DNA of 14,247 bases from Methyloligella sp. (lineage in GTDB: Bacteria > Pseudomonadota > Alphaproteobacteria > Rhizobiales > JALUTE01): positions 1 through 14,247 of the forward strand of contig JALUTE010000200.1 in the NCBI GenBank assembly GCA_027058255.1. Direction: 5' to 3'. Position numbers and translations under genes: made by a program. This document shows, piece by piece, positions 1 to 6,471 of the stretch. The notes under the pieces are model-generated. The model did not search any database. It saw only the letters and a program-made list of their open reading frames with translations, and was not told the DNA's origin. Each line of letters begins with the position of its first letter. Positions within the stretch are counted from its first letter, which is position 1.

Positions 1-35
1 TGCAGCGCATTCTGGCCAAGCGCGCACCGCGCTGA
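1..35 (+). CDS. C-terminal end of an upstream gene (partial)
   Basis: One frame entering from the left edge reads QRILAKRAPR and ends at TGA (33-35). The basic, codon-typical tail and its position 106 bases before the next gene fit the end of a + strand gene. The fragment is too short to identify, and an intergenic origin cannot be excluded. A short GC-rich inverted repeat follows (CCGGCC at 70-75, GGCCGG at 82-87) but has no T tract, so it is not a convincing terminator. Confidence 0.35.
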   Translation, partial: QRILAKRAPR

Positions 36-125
36 GCGCCGAGCGCAAGCCGCAAGACGAACGGGACGGCCGGCCGCCGAAGGCCGGGGCGTCCGCGTAC
101 CGGGATGTGGGTTCCGCGTCGCGTA

Positions 126-131
126 GAGGAG
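126..131 (+). promoter_or_regulatory. Shine-Dalgarno sequence of the Lon-like protease gene
   Basis: GAGGAG lies ten bases before the ATG at 142. It supports that start over the out-of-frame ATGs at 105 and 107. Confidence 0.6.
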
Positions 132-141
132 TGGCGGCCGC

Positions 142-2622
142 ATGGCACACGACAATGTTCAAAAGCTCGCCGAGCCCGAGATCTCCGCTCGCGCGCTCGC
201 GTCCGACCGATTGCGCAGGGCCGTGGACCCGGCAGGGCTGGGCTTTGCGACCACGAGCGAGCTGGAGCCGGCCTCCGGCCTCATCGGGCAGGACCGGGCA
301 TTGGGGGCCATTCGCTTCGGCGCCTCGATCCGTCAGACCGATTTCAACCTCTTCGTCCTCGGCCCGCCCGGGGCGGGCAAGTCCACGGCCGTCAAGGCGT
401 TCCTCGAGCGCAAGGCCGCCGACGAGCCGGCGCCGGGCGACTGGGTCTATGTGAACAATTTCGCCGATCCCGACCGGCCCACCGCCATCCAGCTTCCGCG
501 CGGGCGGGCGGGCAGCCTGGCCCAGGGCATGATCGACGTGGTGGACGAGCTGCGCACGGCCATTCCGGCCATGTTCGAGTCCGACGAGTACCAGGCCCGC
601 CTGAGGCGCATCAACGAGTCCTTTCGCCAGGCGCAGGAGGAGGCGTTCAAGGCCCTCGAAGCCAAGGCCGAGGCCGAGAACATCGCGGTTCTGCGCACGC
701 CCACGGGCTTTGCCATGGCGCCCACCAGCGGTGGCGAGGTCATCAAGCCCGAGGTCTTCAATGCCATGGCCGAGGAGGAGCGCAAGCGCATCTCCGACAA
801 GATCGAGGCCCTGCAGAAGGAGCTGGCCCAGATCCTCGAGCAGCTCCCCAAATGGGAGAAGGAGCGGCGCAAGCAGATCCGTGCCCTCAACGAGGAGGTG
901 GCCGAGGTCGCCGTGCGCCAGGCGCTGGCCGAGGTCGCGGCCGCCTTCTCGGACGTGCCGGAGGTCGGCGCCTATCTCAAGGCGGTCGAGCGCGACCTCA
1001 TCCACAATGTGGGGCTGTTCGTCCAGGAGGGTGAGGAGGAAGCGCAGCAGATCGTCAGCCAGCAGGTGGAGACGGCGCGCGATGCCCGCTTCCGGCGCTA
1101 CATGGTCAATGTGGTGGTCACCAATGGCGAGGAGCCGGCCGGCGCCCCCATCATCGAGGAGCTCAACCCGACCCTCGCCAATCTCATGGGCCGGGTGGAG
1201 CATCTTGCCCAGATGGGCACCCTGGTCACCGATTTCCTGCTCATTCGCCCCGGCGCCCTGCACAAGGCCAATGGCGGCTATCTGCTGCTGGACGCGCGCA
1301 AGCTCCTGACCAGCCCCTTTTCCTGGGAGGCCCTGAAGCGCGCCCTCAGGCGCCAGCAGATCCGCATCGAGACCCCGGCCGAGGCAACCGGCCTCATCTC
1401 CACCCAGACCCTCGACCCCGACCCCATCGACCTCAGGGTGAAGGTGGTCCTGTTCGGAGACCGCGAGCTCTACTATCTCCTGAACGCCCTCGACCCGGAG
1501 TTCTCGCACTTCTTCAAGGTGCAGGCGGACTTCGACGACACCCTCGACCGGACCGAGGAGAACCAGGCCGCCTATGCGGGCCTGATTGCCTCGATCGTGC
1601 GCAAATACGGGCTGAGGCCCGTCGCGTCGGCGGGCGTAGCGCGGCTCATCGAGGAGGGCTCGCGCCTCGCCCACGACGCGGAGAAGCTTTCCATCGAGAT
1701 CGGCAAGCTCGCGGACATCGTGCGCGAGGCGGATTTCTGGGCCATGGAGGCCGGCCGCGACATCATCTCCAGGGCCGATGTGGAGCGCACCATCGAGGAG
1801 CGCACCCAGCGCGCCGACCGGCTGCGCGACAAGGCGCAGGAGGCGATCCGGCGCGAGATCATGCTGGTGGACACCGACGGGGAGCGGGTCGGCCAGATCA
1901 ACGGGCTGAGCGTGATCACTCTCGGCGATTTCTCCTTCGGCCGGCCGAGCCGCATCACCGCCCGGGTGCGCGTGGGACCGGGCCGTGTTACGGACATCGA
2001 GCGCGAGGTGGAGCTCGGCGGGCCGCTCCACTCCAAGGGCGTGATGATCCTGTGGGGCTTTCTCGCAGGGCGCTATGGCCAGACCATGCCGCTGGCGCTT
2101 GCCGCGAGCCTCGTCTTCGAGCAGTCCTATGGCGGCGTGGATGGCGACAGCGCCTCCTCCGCCGAGGTCTATGCGCTGCTCTCCGCCCTCTCGGGCGTGC
2201 CCATCCGCCAGGGGCTGGCGGTCACGGGCTCGGTCAACCAGCATGGCGACGTGCAGGCGATCGGCGGGGTGAACGAGAAGATCGAGGGCTTTTTCGACAT
2301 CTGTGCTCAGCGCGGACTCACCGGCCGGCAGGGCGTGCTGATCCCCAAGGCGAATGTGCAGCATCTCATGCTGCGCGAGGACGTGGTGGAGGCGGTGAAT
2401 GCGGGCCGGTTCCGCGTCTTCCCCATCGCCACCATCGACGAGGGAATCGAGATCCTCACCGGCATGCGTGCCGGGCGGCGGCCCGATTCCCGAAGCGCAT
2501 TTCCAGAGGGCACCATCAACCGCATGGTGGAGGATCGGCTGCGCGCCTTCGCCGAGGCACGCCGGGCCTTCGGGGGCGAAAAGGCGAATGGGGGCGGCAA
2601 TGATGGAAAGGCGACCTCATGA
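142..2622 (+). CDS. Lon-like ATP-dependent protease (AAA_32 / LonB-type)
   Basis: This is an 826-residue soluble ATP-dependent serine protease of the Lon-like AAA_32 group, expected to unfold and degrade proteins in the cytoplasm. Visible landmarks are a Walker A loop GPPGAGKST (residues 74-82), a charged helical stretch rich in Glu, Lys and Arg (about 165-260), a Walker B-like strand GGYLLLDA (378-385), and a C-terminal S16 protease domain. The catalytic Ser670 lies in DGDSAS and the Lys713 in NEKIEGFF. Their 43-residue spacing equals that of the E. coli Lon dyad. The N-terminal substrate-binding domain of classical Lon is absent, as in LonB/LonC-like relatives, so this is not the housekeeping Lon. 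The start ATG is preceded by GAGGAG at 126-131. The stop overlaps the next start (ATGA), indicating an operon. Family assignment is firm; substrates are unknown. Confidence 0.93.
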   Translation: MAHDNVQKLAEPEISARALASDRLRRAVDPAGLGFATTSELEPASGLIGQDRALGAIRFGASIRQTDFNLFVLGPPGAGKSTAVKAFLERKAADEPAPGDWVYVNNFADPDRPTAIQLPRGRAGSLAQGMIDVVDELRTAIPAMFESDEYQARLRRINESFRQAQEEAFKALEAKAEAENIAVLRTPTGFAMAPTSGGEVIKPEVFNAMAEEERKRISDKIEALQKELAQILEQLPKWEKERRKQIRALNEEVAEVAVRQALAEVAAAFSDVPEVGAYLKAVERDLIHNVGLFVQEGEEEAQQIVSQQVETARDARFRRYMVNVVVTNGEEPAGAPIIEELNPTLANLMGRVEHLAQMGTLVTDFLLIRPGALHKANGGYLLLDARKLLTSPFSWEALKRALRRQQIRIETPAEATGLISTQTLDPDPIDLRVKVVLFGDRELYYLLNALDPEFSHFFKVQADFDDTLDRTEENQAAYAGLIASIVRKYGLRPVASAGVARLIEEGSRLAHDAEKLSIEIGKLADIVREADFWAMEAGRDIISRADVERTIEERTQRADRLRDKAQEAIRREIMLVDTDGERVGQINGLSVITLGDFSFGRPSRITARVRVGPGRVTDIEREVELGGPLHSKGVMILWGFLAGRYGQTMPLALAASLVFEQSYGGVDGDSASSAEVYALLSALSGVPIRQGLAVTGSVNQHGDVQAIGGVNEKIEGFFDICAQRGLTGRQGVLIPKANVQHLMLREDVVEAVNAGRFRVFPIATIDEGIEILTGMRAGRRPDSRSAFPEGTINRMVEDRLRAFAEARRAFGGEKANGGGNDGKATS

Positions 2623-3527
2623 GTGACAATGCCGTCGGCTCACAGCCAAGCCGCGATGCTCGGGACGGCACGCAGGCCCGCGGGCCTGCCGGCATTCGCC
2701 GCATCGTCCTGCAGATCCGCTCGAGCGCCCCCAATCGCCTGGCGCTGGAGGTGGCCGTGGGTCTCGCCCGCGACCTGCATGCCGAGCTCGAGAGCCTCTT
2801 CATCGAGGATGAGAAGCTGCTCTCCCTCGCCCATCTGCCCTTTGCCACCGAGATCTCCTTCACGGGGCGCCGGCAGCGCCCGCTTGCGCCGTCCGTCCTG
2901 GAGCGCGAGCTCGCGCTCTCGGCCGCTTCCGTGCGCCGCATGATGGAGGCCATGGCGCGCACGGCGGAGATCATGCTGAACTTCGAGATCGTGCGCACCC
3001 GCCCCGAGCGCGCCCTCGCCACCCATTGCCCGGCGGGAAGCATCGTCGCCCTGGCCGAGCCCTTCACCCCTTCGCAAGTCGCTGTCATCCGCCGCCTTTT
3101 CGCCAGGGCTCCCGATCTCTCCGGCGTTCTGCTCGTCGGCCCCGCGGCGCGGCGCCGGCCGGGCCCCATCGTGCTCGCCGTGGAGGATATCGCCCGGCTC
3201 CCCGCCATGCTCACCATGGCGCGGCGCATCGCCGGTGGCGGCGGCGAGCAGGCCGCGCCCCGCATCGTGGTGCTGCTGGTCGGGGACAGGCGCGCCAGTG
3301 CCCGACAGATGGCGGAGGAGGCCCGCGCGATCCTCGGCGCCGGCTCGGACATCGAGATCGTGCTCGCCGAGGCGATCCGGGGCGAGGCGGCAGTGATCGC
3401 CGAGGCGCTGCGCCGGGTGCGTGGCAGCTTCACCCTTGCGCATATCGGGGGTCTGCTCGCCCCGGGAGAGGGCGACCTCAAGGCCCTCGCCATGGCGCTC
3501 GAGACCCCCCTCCTGCTCATGCGCTGA
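2619..3527 (+). CDS. Universal-stress-protein-like protein (two degenerate Usp folds)
   Basis: This 302-residue soluble protein begins at an ATG overlapping the stop of the protease gene (ATGA, 2619-2622), so it is very likely translated by coupling and works in the same unit. No signal peptide or membrane segment is visible. The N-terminal part (about 27-60) starts with a strand RRIVLQIRSSAPN and a helix ALEVAVGLARDLHAELESLFIED-like in pattern, as in the first strand and helix of UspA. A second similar pattern starts near residue 180 (GPIVLAVEDIARLPAMLTMA) and ends in the strand PLLLMR. I therefore read it as two diverged Usp-like domains. The G-2x-G-9x-G(S/T) ATP loop of ATP-binding Usp proteins is not evident, so nucleotide binding is doubtful. 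The gene is real with high confidence; the Usp assignment is inference from fold pattern only, and it may simply be annotated as hypothetical. Confidence 0.8.
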   Translation: MSDNAVGSQPSRDARDGTQARGPAGIRRIVLQIRSSAPNRLALEVAVGLARDLHAELESLFIEDEKLLSLAHLPFATEISFTGRRQRPLAPSVLERELALSAASVRRMMEAMARTAEIMLNFEIVRTRPERALATHCPAGSIVALAEPFTPSQVAVIRRLFARAPDLSGVLLVGPAARRRPGPIVLAVEDIARLPAMLTMARRIAGGGGEQAAPRIVVLLVGDRRASARQMAEEARAILGAGSDIEIVLAEAIRGEAAVIAEALRRVRGSFTLAHIGGLLAPGEGDLKALAMALETPLLLMR

Positions 3528-3594
3528 CGGCGCGCCGATCAACGGGGCGCGTCTCGCATGCGGGGATAATCCCCATCTCCCAACTCGTGCCGCA

Positions 3595-3623
3595 TTGACC
3601 GGCTACAAGGGCACGCACATAAT
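3595..3623 (+). promoter_or_regulatory. Sigma-70-type promoter upstream of the DUF2865 gene
   Basis: TTGACC (-35, 3595-3600) and CATAAT (-10, 3618-3623) are separated by 17 bases. Each matches consensus at five of six positions, which stands out in this GC-rich DNA. Transcription would start near 3630, giving a leader of about 240 bases before the DUF2865 start. The match is seen directly; activity is inferred. Confidence 0.6.
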
Positions 3624-3629
3624 CCCTTG
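3606..3629. repeat. Inverted repeat enclosing the -10 box (candidate operator)
   Basis: CAAGGG (3606-3611) and CCCTTG (3624-3629) are perfect inverted arms 12 bases apart. They flank the -10 box CATAAT and reach the expected start point, a position suited to a repressor. It could also be chance. Confidence 0.4.
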
Positions 3630-3647
3630 CGTCGGCACGCAATCCCT
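3610..3647 (+). repeat. Pair of short direct repeats at the promoter
   Basis: GGCACGCA occurs at 3610-3617 and 3634-3641. AATCCCT occurs at 3621-3627 and 3641-3647. Both lie in the same order, so a unit of roughly 20 bases appears duplicated, with a four-base insertion in the first copy that helps form the -10 box. Confidence 0.4.
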
Positions 3648-3752
3648 GGCGCAGGCGAGGTGTTCGGCCACGACCATGCGGCCCGCCACCTCGAGGATGA
3701 GCGCAAGAGCTCCTCCCCCGGGAGGATCGTTCGTAGCTTGGAGATAGACGGC

Positions 3753-3875
3753 ATGTCCATGACGAGCGCGCTCCGACCGGGATCGGCGGCGGCCACGCAG
3801 CGTGCGGCTGTCGTCCCGCCGAACGTGGTCGCGCGCATGGCAGCTCGCACGGCATGGGCGGCCCGCACGGCATGA
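3753..3875 (+). CDS. Possible 40-residue leader peptide
   Basis: An ATG at 3753 follows GGAG (3740-3743) at good spacing and opens a 40-codon frame rich in Ala and Arg. Its TGA (3873-3875) overlaps the ATG at 3872 of the DUF2865 gene in the ATGA form typical of translational coupling. No family is recognised. Long open frames are common by chance in GC-rich DNA, so the peptide itself may have no function. It may matter only as a translated leader. Confidence 0.3.
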   Translation: MSMTSALRPGSAAATQRAAVVPPNVVARMAARTAWAARTA

Positions 3876-5215
3876 TGGAGCCCGCAAACAGGCCGCGGCG
3901 CAGCCGATCCGCGTGGTGGCGCCTTGGCGCCAGCGCCGGCGTCGTGCTCGTTGTCGCCGGTGCGGGGCTCGCGCTGCATCGCAGCGCCGCCGTCCATGCC
4001 CAGGGCTGGGACGAGGAGCATTGGAGCGGCAGCGAAGGCTGGGATACCCCGCAACCGCGTGCCCGGCCACGGCGGCGGGCCGCGCCCGATCCCCATGGCG
4101 CCGGCCCACCTCCGGTCTCGCGCAGCCCATCGCCCTACGCGCCAGCGCCCTATCCCTATGGCGGCAGTGGAGCCAGAGCCCGCTCGGGCGAGCCGGCTCC
4201 CTTTGATCGGGGCGCGCCACCCATGACGGCGCGCCAGCGTTACTGCATGCAGCTCGAGCAGGAGCTTGCACGCGAGTGGAACATGGCCAACCGCTCGACG
4301 GAGGTTCTGCCCAAGCTGCGCCAGGAAATCCGCAAGCAGGACCGCATCTACCAGCAGAGCCGCGCCCGTGCCGAGCGCGCCAATTGCTATGAATATTTCC
4401 TGTTCTCGAAGACCCTGCGGCGCACGCGCCGTTGTCTGCGCCTCAACGCCAGGATCGAGGAGGCCCGGCGCGCGCTCGCACGCCTGCAAGCCGAGATGCA
4501 GGCCATCACCAGCGCCCGCAACCACAGCGGGCGGCGTGACGAGCTGATCTCGGCGCTGGCCCGCAATGGTTGCGGCGAGCAATATACCCGCGAGGCGCGG
4601 CGGCGCTCGTCCTTCTTCAACTTCTGGAACAATGAGGAAGACAGCGGCGACGCCGGCTATGGCGGCCTCAGGCGCAAGAAGGGCATCCTGCCCTTCGCGA
4701 CCTACCGCACCATGTGCGTGCGGCTGTGCGACGGCTATTATTTCCCCGTCAGCTTCTCGACCCTGCCGAACAAGTTCGCCAAGGACGCGTCCGTCTGCCA
4801 GTCGAAATGCGCGGCCCCGGCGGAGCTGTTCGTCTACCAGAACCCCGGTGAGAACGTCGATCAGATGGTCTCGCTCACCGGCCGCCCCTATTCCGAGATC
4901 CAGAACGCCTGGCGCTATCGCAAGGAGTTCGTGAAGGGCTGCTCGTGCAAGACGGCGGAATATCGCCCGGACGTTCTCGACGGCACGGGCGCAGGCGGCA
5001 TCGCGTCGGATCCATCCGGCCCGGCTGGCGGATCGCCAGGTGCCGGGCGCAGCGGTCCGGCGCGGCGCAACGGGGCGCCCACTCCCGGTGCCAACCCGTT
5101 CCATGAAGAGGATGGCGAGGACTCCGGAGCCGGGAAGAGCGGCAAAAGCGCAGCGGGCACGGGCAGCCGCACACAGGCGCGTGCACGCGCCCCCGTCACC
5201 TCGGCGACACCTTGA
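3872..5215 (+). CDS. Exported cysteine-rich DUF2865 protein
   Basis: This 447-residue protein has unknown function. After a basic start (RPRRSR) comes one hydrophobic segment (about residues 18-33) ending in VHA-Q, which fits a signal peptide or membrane anchor and places it in the envelope. A Pro/Arg/Gly-rich linker follows, then a helical, probably coiled-coil region (about 130-215) with single cysteines. The DUF2865 core spans about 275-360, with MCVRLCDGYYFPV, a VCQSKC pair and a closing GCSC, suggesting disulfides in the periplasm. The tail is low-complexity Gly/Ser/Ala/Arg. I chose ATG 3872 because it overlaps the stop of the small upstream ORF; ATG 3854 and ATG 3875 are in frame and equally possible, and none has a clear Shine-Dalgarno sequence. 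Family membership is recognised from the Cys/aromatic pattern. No enzymatic motif is visible. Confidence 0.8.
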   Translation: MMEPANRPRRSRSAWWRLGASAGVVLVVAGAGLALHRSAAVHAQGWDEEHWSGSEGWDTPQPRARPRRRAAPDPHGAGPPPVSRSPSPYAPAPYPYGGSGARARSGEPAPFDRGAPPMTARQRYCMQLEQELAREWNMANRSTEVLPKLRQEIRKQDRIYQQSRARAERANCYEYFLFSKTLRRTRRCLRLNARIEEARRALARLQAEMQAITSARNHSGRRDELISALARNGCGEQYTREARRRSSFFNFWNNEEDSGDAGYGGLRRKKGILPFATYRTMCVRLCDGYYFPVSFSTLPNKFAKDASVCQSKCAAPAELFVYQNPGENVDQMVSLTGRPYSEIQNAWRYRKEFVKGCSCKTAEYRPDVLDGTGAGGIASDPSGPAGGSPGAGRSGPARRNGAPTPGANPFHEEDGEDSGAGKSGKSAAGTGSRTQARARAPVTSATP

Positions 5216-5398
5216 TCGCGCAAGCCGACCCATGGCGCGGGGCGAGGCGCTGGCCGTGTCCCCCACGCCCGGTGCGGTGTGCGCGCCTCCCTGTCCAACT
5301 CGGCCACCCCACGGCAATGATCTCGGCAAGCGAAAGGCGCGACCTGCGCGGCCGTAACGACGCATCGTCGGGGCAATGCGCTCGGACACCTCGAGAAA

Positions 5399-5421
5399 CT
5401 CGTCATTGCCGGGCTTGACCC
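5399..5421. repeat. Half of an alphaproteobacterial intergenic palindromic repeat
   Basis: The core CATTGCCGGGCTTGACCC (5404-5421) matches one arm of a repeat that is widespread between genes of Hyphomicrobiales, where it normally continues into the mirrored arm GGGTCAAGCCCGG or CGGCAAT. Here it switches abruptly to ACTGCTGTCCGGTT. The repeat type is recalled from general knowledge, not searched. Confidence 0.45.
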
Positions 5422-5434
5422 ACTGCTGTCCGGT
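5422..5434. mobile_element. Probable outer end of the IS4-family remnant
   Basis: Just past the transposase stop (5438-5440 on the - strand), and directly abutting the half palindrome, lies ACTGCTGTCCGGTT. This is where the terminal inverted repeat of the element would be expected, on the 3' side of the transposase. The opposite end is missing, so the inverted repeat cannot be confirmed inside the window. Confidence 0.35.
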
Positions 5435-5437
5435 TCA

Positions 5438-6247
5438 TCATGAGGGGAGCTCCAGAGGCATTTGGCGCGGGTCTCGAGGAGCGGGCTCGGGCGGGGCATG
5501 GAGGCTGTGGATGGGGCGGCGATGCATGAGGTTGAGGCAAACGAGATGGGCGAAAGCCGAGAGCCTCTGAATGGCGCCCTTTTGGTCGAGATAGGCGAGA
5601 TGGAGCAGCAGATAGGCAATGAGTGCGGCGAAAAGCTGGATGCGCACTGCGTTCTCCGAGGCGCCGAGGACGTGCCCGATTTCGAGGTTCTGCTTGATCC
5701 ACTTGAAGACGAGCTCGATCTGCCAGCGCTCCTTGTACAGCTGTGCGATCTCCTCGGCCGGCGCATCGAGATCGTTGGTCACCAGGCGGATCGTCTTGCC
5801 GCTGGAGATGCGCACGGCGATCTCGGTGGACCGCTTGAGGCGTGTGACGAAGCGGCAGCCGGCGGCGTCGAGCTCGGCCCACCAAGCGTAATCATAATAC
5901 GCCAAATCAAAGACATAGGTCGCGCCGGGCGCAATCTCGAGGTCTTTGACGACGGTGATGTCGTTGACGTTGTCGGCCGTCACCAGCGCCATGACGGGCA
6001 GCGTCTGGCCGCTGTCGAGGACGATGGGCCGCTTGGCCGCGACATGGTTCTCGCTGAAGCGCGCCCAGCCCTCGCTCAATGGCGACAACTTGATCTTGGT
6101 GGAATCGAGCAGGCGCGTGGCGTGGGCCATTTTTCTCCGCACGCCGCGCGTGGCCATGGGGAGCATGTCCTGGAAGAGATCGGCGAAGAGCTGCCATGGG
6201 CGCCTGGCGTTGGCGTCGGCAAGCGTGGTGCGCGGGACAGCGAAGCC
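5438..6247 (-). pseudogene. IS4-family transposase remnant (5' truncated, internally deleted)
   Basis: This is the remains of a DDE transposase. The open frame from ATG 6166 gives 242 residues with D21 (LLDSTK), D87 (YVFDLAYYDY) and E151. The E lies in YKERWQIELVFKWIK, an exact Y-(2)-R-(3)-E-(6)-K signature of the IS4 family. Family-like sequence continues upstream of that ATG (VPRTTLADANARRPWQLF) to about 6241, and the frame is then closed by a stop at 6248-6250. Roughly the first hundred residues of a normal transposase are therefore missing. The gap between D87 and E151 is only 63 residues, whereas IS4 members carry a beta-strand insertion there and have a much larger gap, so an internal in-frame deletion near 5815-5830 is likely. 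The remnant is inactive by inference and faces the flanking genes in opposite orientation. Confidence 0.82.
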
Positions 6248-6471
6248 TCATTGCTCATGCTGCATCCATAGGCCCGCAAGGCACCGCATCGCCCATGTGT
6301 TCGCGCGAGTCCGCAAGTTCCCGTGACGCTTGCACTTCCGGGCGCGCCGGCGCAAAGTAGACCCGTGCCGGTGCGGCGCGCGGCAGCGTGCGGCACACGG
6401 CGCAGGCCGCGGGCGGTCCTGGCGCAGCGCATGAAGACGCGTAGAGACGTGATGCGAGTACGGGCGCACAC

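Larger units (their letters stand above)
3528..3871. other. Intergenic region with promoter, repeats and possible leader ORF
   Basis: This 344-base gap separates the stress-like gene from the DUF2865 gene. It contains a near-palindrome GGGGATAATCCCC (3562-3574), a sigma-70 promoter (3595-3623), an inverted repeat around its -10 box, two direct repeats, and a short ORF at 3753-3875. No intrinsic terminator with a T run was seen after the stress-like gene. Confidence 0.6.

Noticed and set aside
3539..5389. A 616-codon open frame on the - strand opposite the DUF2865 gene
   Set aside because: It is Ala/Arg/Gly-rich without domain pattern, whereas the + strand has the DUF2865 core and a signal peptide.
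6248..6471. Short - strand ORFs upstream of the kinase considered as the missing transposase N-terminus in another frame
   Set aside because: Their translations show none of the expected IS4 N-terminal pattern. Family-like sequence stops at about 6241.
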